Source of the DNA: Eubacterium sp. CAG:841
GTDB lineage: Bacteria > Bacillota > Clostridia > Oscillospirales > CAG-272
DNA: 48,356 bases
Assembly (NCBI GenBank): GCA_000437375.1
Contig: FR898238.1
Location: forward strand, 48,204 to 96,559
Direction: 5' to 3'
Shown: in pieces, positions 7,588-14,777 of the stretch
Layout: every line of letters begins with the position of its first letter
How positions within the stretch are numbered: position 1 is the first letter of the stretch
The notes under the pieces: model-generated
The model's database searches: none
What the model was told of the DNA's origin: nothing
What the model saw: only the letters and a program-made list of their open reading frames with translations
Program-made: the position numbers and the translations under genes

Positions 7588-8448
7588 TTATTTATTCATA
7601 TCAACGGCATAATTGTAGATTTTGAGTTCGTCTATCAGACCGACAAACTGACCGTCGCTACCGTTGTAACCTATCGTGAAAGGACAATCCTTTGAAGAAG
7701 CGTCAATTGCGGGAAGCTTTATAACAAGCGCATCGTCATAATAGTATGATATAGTTCCTGCTTCTGCGTCCTGAACGGCTACTGCATGATGCCATGTAGT
7801 ACCTACAGCTTCGCCTGCGGGATTGTTGCTGTATTTTGCATCGGTCGATGATGTGATTCCGAGATTGAGTTTTTTATCGCCGGAGTTTACCCAGAAGCCA
7901 ACATATTTATAAAGATCCTTGCTCTGTACAAGTCCCTTTTGAATGATGCACGGCCAGTTTGTTCCGGAAATGTTTCCGCTCCACTTAAACCAAACGTCTA
8001 TTGTGAAGCTGTCGCTCTTTGAAAGTTTGAAATCGTCGGAATCGGCAATTTCAACGTGCTGATTGAGTTTTGTAAACGAAACGGCTTTACCGTCGTGACC
8101 CTCAACAAGCTCAAGGGCTTTATTTGCAACTGCGTCGTGACCGTTACCCGACTTATCCTTGAAAACAAGGTCGTCTGTAAGTTCATCAAATGTAATATGA
8201 ACAATAGGATTTTTGTCTGTCGGGTCAACTATTACCGGTGTATTCGTGGTAGTTTCGGCCGATGTTGTCGTTTCCGTAGTAGTTGTTGTTGTCGTTGCGG
8301 CAGACGTTGTAGCTTCCGCTTTCGTCGTTGTTGTTTCGTTTGACGAATCGGGAGTGGTCGTCGTTTCCTTGTTTCCGCCGCCGGTGCAGCTTACAACCGC
8401 AAATGCCAGCATAACGGTGACAAGAATAAGTGCTATAATTTTTTTCAT
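7588..8448 (-). CDS. Lipoprotein with LamG-like domain only (truncated tandem copy)
   Basis: 286 residues, starting at MKKIIALIL with a good ribosome site (AAGGATGGAG). The frame is open to 8574, but the extra 42 residues lack signal-peptide character. The lipoprotein signal (lipobox AVVSC), the Thr-rich linker and the LamG-like domain match the next gene almost residue for residue. The two then separate exactly where the LamG domain ends: here NYAVDMNK and a stop, in the longer paralogue NYAVDMSD continuing into the esterase. It may be a carbohydrate-binding surface protein, or the product of a partial duplication. Identity is highest over the signal and linker, suggesting a recent duplication or gene conversion. 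Probably co-transcribed with the downstream esterase gene. Confidence 0.8.
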   Translation of the reverse strand: MKKIIALILVTVMLAFAVVSCTGGGNKETTTTPDSSNETTTTKAEATTSAATTTTTTTETTTSAETTTNTPVIVDPTDKNPIVHITFDELTDDLVFKDKSGNGHDAVANKALELVEGHDGKAVSFTKLNQHVEIADSDDFKLSKSDSFTIDVWFKWSGNISGTNWPCIIQKGLVQSKDLYKYVGFWVNSGDKKLNLGITSSTDAKYSNNPAGEAVGTTWHHAVAVQDAEAGTISYYYDDALVIKLPAIDASSKDCPFTIGYNGSDGQFVGLIDELKIYNYAVDMNK

Positions 8449-8500
8449 ATGTACTCCATCCTTATAATGTTTATTTGCGCCATTTGGCACCTTTGTTATT

Positions 8501-8530
8501 ATAATATCACAAATCAATACCATAATACAA
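8501..8530 (-). promoter_or_regulatory. Possible promoter of the LamG lipoprotein pair
   Basis: On the minus strand TTGTAT (8525-8530) and TATTAT (8501-8506) are spaced by 18 bp, about 50 bp upstream of the lipoprotein start. Moderate match only. Confidence 0.4.
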
Positions 8531-8559
8531 GTGAAAAAGTAATATTTATAAACAAAATT

Positions 8560-8595
8560 GCGCCTGCGGGGCAAGTTTTATTGCCGGGCAGGCGC
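8560..8595 (-). terminator. Terminator of the PLP decarboxylase gene
   Basis: An 8-bp GC-rich outer stem (GCGCCTGC at 8560-8567 with 8588-8595) with further inner pairing. On the minus strand it is followed by AATTTTGTTT. It lies 6 bp after the decarboxylase stop. Confidence 0.7.
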
Positions 8596-8601
8596 CATAT
8601 A

Positions 8602-9933
8602 TTATTTCTTCACAACCGACACGGTCGATATTCCGTAGTGACGGAAAAGCGCTATGTGTTCTTTGCTTATTATCTCGCCGGAAACGGCTATCGGTATTGC
8701 GGGAGGACAACTTACCGCAGGCGCGGCACACACTCTACCCTCGACAAGCGAAAGCGGGACAACTTCACTGCGCGAAAAAACCGCCTCTCTGACCGTCATA
8801 ACAAAGCATGGCGTCGGAATCTCAAAGGAGAACGCAGCAGGCGCAGCATATGTGTTTTTCCCCATCGCACGCACAAGCGCATCAAGTTCTTCATCTCCCG
8901 TTTCTGCGGATATCATCATAACAACATATTCGGCGTCGGCATATTCGCACTCAAAGCCTGATGTGCGAAGCCTTTCGGAAACCGAAAAGCCGTCACATTC
9001 TTTCGGGCATAGCAAGGTTAACTTCATAGGCTCAGTACCTATAACACTCCATCCGTTTTCGCAAAGCAAACGTTTTATATTTTTCGCTTTTTCGGCTTTG
9101 GCTTTAAGCTTTTCGGGAAAATCATCCGAAAGGTATGCGTTACATCTGTCAAGTGAAGCCAGCGTAAGATACGAAGGACTTGTCGAGCCGAACAGCGCCA
9201 TAGCATCCTTTGCGCTTTCGGAAAAATATTCGGGAGCATTTCGGCTTATGTGCAGATATGCCCCTCCCGTAAGCACAGGAAGCGTTTTGTGCGCCGAATC
9301 ACAGCACATATCCGCACCAAGTTCCATAGGATGAAGTCCGCTGTGCAGAAATTTCAGATATGCGCCATGCGCATTATCAACTATAAGCAGCGTCCCGAAT
9401 TTGTGGCATACATCGGCTATACCTTTTATATCAAGCCTGTTTCCGAGATAGTCGGGCGATGTGACGTACACCGCAGCAGGAGGATATTCGGCATTTTCCA
9501 GCGCAACTCTTACGTCGTCGGCGGTTATGTTACAGCTGCAAAGCGAATCGGTTCTGCGGCTCAGCCATTTTACGTCGATATCTTCAATCGCGAGCGCATA
9601 TATAAATGCCTTATGAACATTCCGCGCCGCAAGAATATATCTGCGGCATTTATCACTGCACACAGTCGCCGCCATGTGTATCATTGCGCGTATGCACTGA
9701 CTCGAACCTTCGGTTGAATAAACGGTTTTTGCCGTGCCGAAAAGCAATGAAGCGTTCTTCTCACTCTCCCCTATTATACCGTCTGAAACATAAAGCTCGT
9801 CCGCGCCTTTTATCTCGGTGATATCAAAAGTCTCACAGCTGAGAAAAGCCTTCCCCTTGTGTCCGGGCATATGAAATCTGACCATGTTTTTCGCCGCGTA
9901 GTCGCGGACAAAATCAACTATCGGTGTTTTCAT
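8602..9933 (-). CDS. Orn/Lys/Arg decarboxylase family PLP enzyme
   Basis: 443 residues of the fold-type I group III decarboxylase family (Orn/Lys/Arg decarboxylases, short form without the N-terminal response-regulator-like wing). The family signature FHMPGHKG is at residues 20-27. The PLP-binding aspartate is in VDNAHGAYL (Asp186) and the Schiff-base lysine in DSAHKTLPV (Lys216). The C-terminal domain is short. Members of this size in Firmicutes are often left as 'aminotransferase class I/II' and their amino acid substrate is uncertain. It lies 4 bp downstream of the SCIFF maturase gene on the same strand, so it may share its transcript. No tmk or holB is seen next to it, although such neighbours are common for yaaO-like members. 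Confidence 0.82.
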   Translation of the reverse strand: MKTPIVDFVRDYAAKNMVRFHMPGHKGKAFLSCETFDITEIKGADELYVSDGIIGESEKNASLLFGTAKTVYSTEGSSQCIRAMIHMAATVCSDKCRRYILAARNVHKAFIYALAIEDIDVKWLSRRTDSLCSCNITADDVRVALENAEYPPAAVYVTSPDYLGNRLDIKGIADVCHKFGTLLIVDNAHGAYLKFLHSGLHPMELGADMCCDSAHKTLPVLTGGAYLHISRNAPEYFSESAKDAMALFGSTSPSYLTLASLDRCNAYLSDDFPEKLKAKAEKAKNIKRLLCENGWSVIGTEPMKLTLLCPKECDGFSVSERLRTSGFECEYADAEYVVMMISAETGDEELDALVRAMGKNTYAAPAAFSFEIPTPCFVMTVREAVFSRSEVVPLSLVEGRVCAAPAVSCPPAIPIAVSGEIISKEHIALFRHYGISTVSVVKK

Positions 9934-9937
9934 AGCT

Positions 9938-11320
9938 TCAGTTTTCTTCTTCGGCGTTTTCTGCCGCTTTTATCATTATGGCGCACTCTATTCTTTTCTT
10001 GAAAAGCTCGCATCCGGGTTTATATACTCCGCGAATAGAACCCGAAGCATGATATGCGTTCGCGGCACAGCCTCCGGAGCAATAAAGCTTTGCCCAGCAA
10101 TCGTCACATTCAGGACGGGCATATGCGTTGCATTGGCGGAACTCATCACGCAAAGAGTCATTTGTCACACCGTTCCATATATCGCCGAGTTTATACGATT
10201 CTTCGCCGACAAACTGATGGCACGGATAAAGATCTCCCCACGGAGTAACAGCCATATATTCCGTACCCGAACCGCAGCCGGAAATGCGCTTATATATGCA
10301 CGGTCCCGCCGTAAGGTCTATCATATAGTGATAGAACGTAAAGCCTCTGCCCTCTTTTTCTCTTTTCAGCATTTCCTTCGCGAGGATTTCATACTGCTCT
10401 TTTACAATTTCGATATCCTCCGGCGTAAGCGCCATAGGATCGTCCGGAGCGCAGACGACAGGCTCCATGCTCAGCTCTGTAAAGCCGAGATCCGCCATAT
10501 GGAAAACATCCTTCGTAAAATCAGGATTTTTATGGGTAAACGTTCCGCGCATATAATAGTTTTTACCGCCGCGCGAAGCGACAAGCTTCTGAAACTTCGG
10601 AACTATCCTGTCGTAACTGCCGTTTCCCGCATAGTCAACACGGGTAGCGTCATGAATCTCCTTTCGGCCGTCAAGGCTAAGGACAACGTTGCTCATCTCT
10701 TTGTTTGAAAATTCGATCACTTCGTCGTCTATAAGCATACCGTTTGTAGTAAGCGTAAAACGGAAATTCTTTCCGTGCTGCTTCTCGACCGAGCGCGCAT
10801 ATTTTACAATCTGTTTTACGACATCCCAATTCATAAGCGGCTCTCCGCCGAAGAAGTCCACTTCAAGATTGCGTCTTTCACCTGAATTTTCAATAAGGAA
10901 ATCTATCGCCCGCTTGCCAACTTCAAAGCTCATAAGCGCTCTTTCGCCATGATACTTTCCCTGACTTGCAAAGCAATACGAGCAGTTGAGATTGCAGGTG
11001 TGTGCAACGTGCAGACAAAGCGCTTTTATAACATTTCCGCTCCGCTCCTTGAATGTTCCCGCCATATCCTTGAAAGTGTCTGGGGTGTAAAGCTGGCCGT
11101 CCTCTTCAAGTGCTTTTACATCGTCTATGCATGCGTTTATATCTTCTTCCGTAACGTCGGATCGTCCTTTGTACTTTTCAAGCATATCCGATACTATTTC
11201 TTCGCGGCTTTTCGTTTTGTACCCGGCTATAATATCATAAGCTACATCATCAACAACGTGTACCGCGCCCGAACAGGTATCAAGCACTATGTTATACCCG
11301 TTCAGCTTATATTGGTGCAT
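9938..11320 (-). CDS. scfB: SCIFF-peptide radical SAM maturase (thioether bond formation)
   Basis: 460 residues from the ATG at 11320, which has TAGGAGG upstream and gives the typical family N-terminus MHQYKLNG. The frame extends to 11383, but that start lies inside a hairpin. The N-terminal region is a RiPP-recognition-like domain (about 1-80). The radical SAM core carries CNLNCSYC, the Cx3Cx2C [4Fe-4S]-SAM site, followed by FFGGEP. The SPASM C-terminus is Cys-rich (GCGSG, LYPCHQF, CDDCWAKLYCSGGC). Enzymes of this family build Cys-to-Thr thioether cross-links in the SCIFF peptide, whose gene lies directly upstream. The physiological role of mature SCIFF is unknown, though it is almost universal in Clostridia. 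Confidence 0.93.
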   Translation of the reverse strand: MHQYKLNGYNIVLDTCSGAVHVVDDVAYDIIAGYKTKSREEIVSDMLEKYKGRSDVTEEDINACIDDVKALEEDGQLYTPDTFKDMAGTFKERSGNVIKALCLHVAHTCNLNCSYCFASQGKYHGERALMSFEVGKRAIDFLIENSGERRNLEVDFFGGEPLMNWDVVKQIVKYARSVEKQHGKNFRFTLTTNGMLIDDEVIEFSNKEMSNVVLSLDGRKEIHDATRVDYAGNGSYDRIVPKFQKLVASRGGKNYYMRGTFTHKNPDFTKDVFHMADLGFTELSMEPVVCAPDDPMALTPEDIEIVKEQYEILAKEMLKREKEGRGFTFYHYMIDLTAGPCIYKRISGCGSGTEYMAVTPWGDLYPCHQFVGEESYKLGDIWNGVTNDSLRDEFRQCNAYARPECDDCWAKLYCSGGCAANAYHASGSIRGVYKPGCELFKKRIECAIMIKAAENAEEEN

Positions 11321-11358
11321 CAAATCAAGCGTCCTCCTATCGTGGGGATAATACTTAA

Positions 11359-11386
11359 AAAGTGCCGTCCGGAAAGACGGCACTTT
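11359..11386 (-). terminator. Hairpin between SCIFF precursor and maturase genes (probable attenuator)
   Basis: An 11-bp perfect stem (11359-11369 with 11376-11386), followed on the minus strand by TTTTTAAG. It lies 15 bp after the SCIFF stop and 38 bp before the maturase start. Such a partial terminator would give more precursor than enzyme, a common RiPP arrangement. It could instead be an mRNA-processing or stabilising stem. Confidence 0.75.
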
Positions 11387-11401
11387 CTGTTAAAATTTAC
11401 T

Positions 11402-11563
11402 TCAGTTCTTCTTTTCGGAAGCTTTCTTGTTTTCGCAAGACTGGTTTGCTACGCCGCAGCTTGTTTTGCATGCGGACTGACAGGATGTCTGGCATTCGCC
11501 GCAACCGCCGTTTTTAGCGCTCTTGCAAAGGTTTCTTGTCTTAAGTGTTGTTATTCTTTTCAT
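11402..11563 (-). CDS. scfA: SCIFF ribosomal peptide precursor (six cysteines in forty-five)
   Basis: A 53-residue peptide with start MKRITTLKTRNL and the Cys-rich core CGECQTSCQSACKTSC followed by GVANQSC. The six core cysteines are at 21, 24, 28, 32, 36 and 43. A seventh at Cys13 lies in the leader. It is the substrate of the radical SAM enzyme encoded next. In characterised SCIFF peptides, as I recall, the thioether joins Cys32 to a Thr five residues later. Here that position (37) is Gly, so either the acceptor differs (Thr34 and Ser35 are candidates) or the family varies. The ribosome site ACGGAGA precedes the ATG, and a consensus promoter lies 44 bp upstream. Confidence 0.93.
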   Translation of the reverse strand: MKRITTLKTRNLCKSAKNGGCGECQTSCQSACKTSCGVANQSCENKKASEKKN

Positions 11564-11606
11564 GATATGTATCTCCGTTTCTTTTGCAGATATAATTTTC
11601 TATAAT

Positions 11607-11635
11607 ATTGTATCACAATAATCGCGCCGTGTCAA
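11607..11635 (-). promoter_or_regulatory. Promoter of the SCIFF operon
   Basis: On the minus strand TTGACA (11630-11635) and TACAAT (11607-11612) are separated by exactly 17 bp, a near-perfect sigma-A promoter. The start codon of the SCIFF precursor is 44 bp downstream. Confidence 0.8.
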
Positions 11636-11678
11636 CTCCCCTTTCGGGATTTTTTGACTTTGCACCACACTCGTTTGT

Positions 11679-12131
11679 TTATTTCAGTAATACGTCAGTT
11701 TCTTCTCCATCCATCGGATGATAATATTCACTTATATCCGGATCTTCAAATACTTTCAGAAATATATCAAACAGCGGAGCAAGCTTGTAATTGCCTATGT
11801 CGCTTCGCTTTATCCAGAAATTTCTTCCTTCGTCGCTTGATTTAAGCTCTCCTTCAAAATGATTCGTTTTGAAAAGGAAGCATATACTTCTTACATCGTC
11901 CGAAAACCATTGCTTTATTCCGCAAAGCTTTACATCGGATATTGTAAGTCCCGTTTCTTCTTTTATTTCCCTTATTACAGAATCCACTATGGATTCATAT
12001 TTTTCAACGTGCCCTCCCGGAAAGGCTACTCCACGCCAACTTTTCACTCTGTCCTGTACGAGAACTTTCCCGTTTCCGTCGCTGATCATACACATATTCA
12101 CAAGTTCTGTTTTTTCAACTTTATCAGGCAT
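11679..12131 (-). CDS. Nudix hydrolase (MutT-like), paralogue A
   Basis: 150 residues. The complete Nudix box GX5EX7REUXEEXGU is present, running from GGHVEKYE through REIKEETGL. The segment WRGVAFPGGHVEK before it is typical of 8-oxo-dGTP diphosphatase-like proteins, but the substrate cannot be decided. It is a clear paralogue of the Nudix gene at 14778: both share VNM.MI at the start, GKVLV.DR, the FPGGHVEK core and a C-terminal acidic tail. It starts 20 bp after one copy of the tRNA-associated terminator repeat. The ribosome site is a weak GATGAG. Confidence 0.9.
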   Translation of the reverse strand: MPDKVEKTELVNMCMISDGNGKVLVQDRVKSWRGVAFPGGHVEKYESIVDSVIREIKEETGLTISDVKLCGIKQWFSDDVRSICFLFKTNHFEGELKSSDEGRNFWIKRSDIGNYKLAPLFDIFLKVFEDPDISEYYHPMDGEETDVLLK

Positions 12132-12151
12132 CTTTTTTTCTCATCTTTCTG

Positions 12152-12215
12152 TTGAAAAAAGCTAAAAGCACCATCCGGTGCTTCTTCCCTTTTTGGTGGA
12201 AACGAGGGGGCTCGA
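12152..12215 (-). repeat. 64-bp direct repeat, copy 1: detached tRNA-Val 3' end plus terminator
   Basis: Identical over 64 bp to 12306-12369. It contains the last 20 bases of the tRNA-Val gene, from TCGAGC in the T loop to CCA, plus the tRNA terminator hairpin. It lacks the rest of a tRNA. The two copies flank a 90-bp core. The duplicated stretch from the T loop to the 3' end is what tyrosine integrases usually use as an attachment site. Confidence 0.9.
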
Positions 12216-12305
12216 TTCTCGCAGGCTCGCCGCCTGCTCGGTCATCGCGGCTCTGACAGCCTCTAAGGCTGTCATTCACTCCCGCTCTCTTCGAGCCGCC
12301 TCTCT
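12216..12305 (-). other. 90-bp structured core between the tRNA 3'-end repeats
   Basis: On the tRNA strand this GC-rich segment can fold into GCGGCTC paired with GAGCCGC, enclosing the perfect hairpin GACAGCC-TTAGA-GGCTGTC. A second hairpin, GCAGGC with GCCTGC, follows. No ORF is seen. It may be a non-autonomous mobile element, a remnant of an integrated element, or a structured RNA read through from the tRNA promoter. Confidence 0.55.
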
Positions 12306-12369
12306 TTGAAAAAAGCTAAAAGCACCATCCGGTGCTTCTTCCCTTTTTGGTGGAAACGAGGGGGCTCGA
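12306..12369 (-). repeat. 64-bp direct repeat, copy 2: 3' end of the intact tRNA-Val plus terminator
   Basis: Identical to 12152-12215. In this copy the first part (12348-12369) is the true 3' end of tRNA-Val. The remainder is its terminator: stem AGCACC with GGTGCT followed by a T-rich run on the minus strand. Confidence 0.9.
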
Positions 12370-12424
12370 ACCCATGACCTCACGGATGTGAACCGTGCGC
12401 TCTGACCAACTGAGCTACGCTTCC
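12348..12424 (-). tRNA. tRNA-Val (CAC)
   Basis: 77 nt with encoded CCA. The acceptor stem GGAAGCG pairs with CGTTTCC (one G-T). The D arm contains AGCTCAGTTGGTCAGAGC. The anticodon stem CACGG/CCGTG encloses the loop TTCACAT, giving anticodon CAC (reads GTG, valine). The T loop is TTCGAGC. A minus-strand promoter precedes it and a terminator follows directly after CCA. Confidence 0.95.
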
Positions 12425-12437
12425 TTATTGCAAAAGT

Positions 12438-12466
12438 ATTTTATCACAACAAAAATGCAAATGCAA
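12438..12466 (-). promoter_or_regulatory. Promoter of tRNA-Val
   Basis: On the minus strand TTGCAT (12461-12466) and TAAAAT (12438-12443) have a 17-bp spacer. The tRNA begins 13 bp after the -10 box. Confidence 0.7.
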
Positions 12467-12507
12467 TAGTATTTTGCCGAAAAAATATAAAATTTCGCCT
12501 TCGTCTA

Positions 12508-12536
12508 TTGACAAACGCTAAGAAAGCGGATATATT
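12508..12536 (+). promoter_or_regulatory. thrS: Promoter of the thrS T-box leader
   Basis: TTGACA (12508-12513) and TATATT (12531-12536) with a 17-bp spacer. Transcription would begin near 12543, at the 5' end of the T-box leader. Confidence 0.75.
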
Positions 12537-12542
12537 ATAATG

Positions 12543-12769
12543 TGAACAGAAAAAATGCTATCGTTGGGACAAGTCCCGCCGAAGTCAGCGTGAAAGAGAG
12601 AGGCGCCTTGGGCTGAAAGCGCTTTACGTATGGCACGGCACGGATACCACCCGTCGGCACGGCGCAGGAAATGGCGCTGCGGGAAAGCCCGTTACAGCAA
12701 AAAGAGTTAAAGTTTGAGTGGAACCGTGCATTGCACCTCATATTCCTTGCGGGAATATGGGGATTTTTT
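12543..12769 (+). promoter_or_regulatory. T-box riboswitch (threonyl)
   Basis: This untranslated leader of thrS has the parts of a T-box. It starts with an AAAGAGAGAG segment and GGCTGAAAG within stem I. A candidate specifier ACC (Thr, 12646-12648) lies between paired CACGG-like arms. The conserved antiterminator sequence GAGTGGAACCGTGC contains the T-box bulge TGGA (12719-12722). TGGA would pair with UCCA, the 3' end expected for a tRNA-Thr with U at the discriminator position. The leader ends in a terminator hairpin. Uncharged tRNA-Thr should prevent termination and raise thrS expression. The 385 bp between the tRNA and thrS hold only this leader and the two promoters. Confidence 0.88.
12736..12769 (+). 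terminator. T-box conditional terminator
   Basis: An 11-bp stem CCTCATATTCC (12736-12746) pairs with 12752-12762 (one G-T pair), followed by ATTTTTTGTTTTT. It is mutually exclusive with the antiterminator that contains GTGGAACC. Confidence 0.88.
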
Positions 12770-12809
12770 GTTTTTAAGGTATATTATTTTTGAAAGGATA
12801 TAAAATTCG

Positions 12810-14714
12810 ATGGAAATCAGAATCAACGGCGAAAATTTCAGTGTTGAAAACGGTCTTTCCGTTTATGAAGCCGCTAAAGCGGCAGGCGTTTCCGTTCCGC
12901 GCGAAGTAATAGCTGCGGAAATCAACGGCGAAACACACGAGCTTTCCTACCCCGTCCATTACGGAGACGATGTAAAGCTTCTCACATTTGACGATGAAGG
13001 CGGAAAAAAGACGTTCTTCCACACAGCATCTCATATTCTCGCGCAGGCAGTAAAGCGCCTTTACCCCGAGGTAAAGCTCACCATAGGACCTGCTATTGAC
13101 AACGGCTTTTATTACGATTTCGACTCCGATGTAACATTCGCAGCTGAAGAGCTTGAAAAAATCGAAGCCGAAATGAAGAAGATAGTAAAAGAAAATCTCA
13201 AAATAGAGCGTTTCACTCTTCCCCGTGAAGAAGCCAAAAAGCTTATGGAAGAAAAGGGCGAGCCTTATAAAGTTCTTCTTATAGACAGAGTCCCCGAAGG
13301 CGAAGAGATCTCGTTCTACAAACAGGGAGAATTCACCGACCTTTGCGCAGGTCCTCACCTCTTCTCCACAGGCGCGATAAAAGCCTTCAAGCTCACACAG
13401 TGCACAGGTGCATATTGGGAAGGTGACTCCAAAAACAAAATGCTTCAGAGAGTTTACGGTACGGCTTTCCCGACAAAGGAAGCCCTTGCCGCATACCTCG
13501 ATATGCTTGAAGAGGCAAAGAAGCGTGACCACCGCAAGCTCGGAAAAGAGCTCGGACTTTTCACGATAATGGACGAAGGCCCCGGCTTCCCCTTCTTCCT
13601 TCCCAACGGAATGGTGCTCAGAAATACGCTTATAGAATATTGGCGCGAAGTACACAAGAGATACGGCTATGTTGAAATAAGCACTCCTATGATACTCAAC
13701 CGTTCTCTTTGGGAGCGTTCCGGTCACTGGGCGCATTATAAAAACAATATGTATACCACCGTTATCGACGGCGCAGACTTTGCAATAAAACCCATGAACT
13801 GTCCCGGCGGTATGCTCGTTTATAAATCCGAAATGCATTCTTACCGCGATCTTCCTCTCCGTATGGGTGAGCTTGGTGTTGTACACCGTCACGAGCTTTC
13901 CGGCGCGCTTCACGGACTTTTCCGCGTCCGTTGCTTCACACAGGACGATGCTCATATCTTTATGACATGGGATCAGATGAAAGACGAAATCAAGAACGTT
14001 GTAAGACTGTTCGATGAGGTTTACTCAGTATTCGGTCTTTCATATCAGATTGAAGTTTCCACAATGCCCGAAGACCATATGGGCGACATAAAGGATTGGG
14101 ATTTCGCAACAGAAACACTTAAAGAAGCTGTTTCCGAAATGGGTAAGGATTACGTTATAAACGAAGGCGACGGTGCATTCTACGGTCCGAAGCTCGACTT
14201 CCACCTCTCGGATTGTCTCGGCAGAACGTGGCAGTGCGGCACGATCCAGCTCGACATGCAGCTTCCCGAAAGGTTTGAGCTTGAATATATGGGTGCCGAT
14301 AACGAAAAGCATCGTCCCGTAATGATCCATCGCGTTGTTCTCGGCTCTATCGAAAGATTTATCGGTATCATCACCGAGCATTACGCAGGCGCTTTCCCTC
14401 TCTGGCTCGCTCCCGTTCAGGTAAAGATTCTTCCCATAGGCGAAGGCCACATTGAATACGCAAACAAGGTCAAAGACATACTTGAAGAAAATCATCTGCG
14501 CGTAGAAGTTGACGCAAGAAACGAAAAGATAGGCTACAAGATAAGAGAAGCTCAGCTGAAGAAAGTTCCTTATATGCTCGTTGTGGGCGACAAGGAAATG
14601 GCAGAAGGACTCGTTGCGGTACGTAGCAGAAGCGAAGGCGAACTCGGTCAACTCACAATAGAGGATTTCACAAAGAGAGCTGTAGAAGAAGTCAAAAGCA
14701 AAGTAAACAAATAA
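12810..14714 (+). CDS. thrS: Threonyl-tRNA synthetase
   Basis: 634 residues, full length for bacterial ThrRS. It charges tRNA-Thr in the cytoplasm. An N-terminal TGS domain (1-60) is followed by the editing domain with HTASH (His71 and His75). The class II catalytic core contains the motif 2 region FRVRCFTQDDAHIF, the zinc-site segment MNCPGG, and the motif 3 region HRVVLGSIERF. The anticodon-binding domain is C-terminal (about 530-634). Expression is controlled by the T-box directly upstream. A perfect 14-bp hairpin follows the stop. Confidence 0.97.
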   Translation: MEIRINGENFSVENGLSVYEAAKAAGVSVPREVIAAEINGETHELSYPVHYGDDVKLLTFDDEGGKKTFFHTASHILAQAVKRLYPEVKLTIGPAIDNGFYYDFDSDVTFAAEELEKIEAEMKKIVKENLKIERFTLPREEAKKLMEEKGEPYKVLLIDRVPEGEEISFYKQGEFTDLCAGPHLFSTGAIKAFKLTQCTGAYWEGDSKNKMLQRVYGTAFPTKEALAAYLDMLEEAKKRDHRKLGKELGLFTIMDEGPGFPFFLPNGMVLRNTLIEYWREVHKRYGYVEISTPMILNRSLWERSGHWAHYKNNMYTTVIDGADFAIKPMNCPGGMLVYKSEMHSYRDLPLRMGELGVVHRHELSGALHGLFRVRCFTQDDAHIFMTWDQMKDEIKNVVRLFDEVYSVFGLSYQIEVSTMPEDHMGDIKDWDFATETLKEAVSEMGKDYVINEGDGAFYGPKLDFHLSDCLGRTWQCGTIQLDMQLPERFELEYMGADNEKHRPVMIHRVVLGSIERFIGIITEHYAGAFPLWLAPVQVKILPIGEGHIEYANKVKDILEENHLRVEVDARNEKIGYKIREAQLKKVPYMLVVGDKEMAEGLVAVRSRSEGELGQLTIEDFTKRAVEEVKSKVNK

Positions 14715-14720
14715 GCCAGA

Positions 14721-14751
14721 AAATCGCCCCGAAAACATTTCGGGGCGATTT
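14721..14751. terminator. thrS: Terminator after thrS
   Basis: A perfect 14-bp stem (14721-14734 with 14738-14751) with the loop ACA. The T tract is short, so the hairpin may be only partly effective and let transcription run into the Nudix gene 26 bp downstream. Confidence 0.7.
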
Positions 14752-14777
14752 CAAACAGTAATATACGAGGTGTGCGC

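Noticed and set aside
12152..12369. Possible CRISPR or multi-copy repeat array at the tRNA
   Set aside because: Only two copies exist, they are 64 bp long, and they contain a tRNA end and a terminator. This is a duplication, not an array.
12774..13955. 393-residue open frame on the minus strand
   Set aside because: It lies antisense within thrS. The protein has no recognisable motif, is rich in Cys/Phe/Tyr as expected of an antisense frame, and has no convincing ribosome site.
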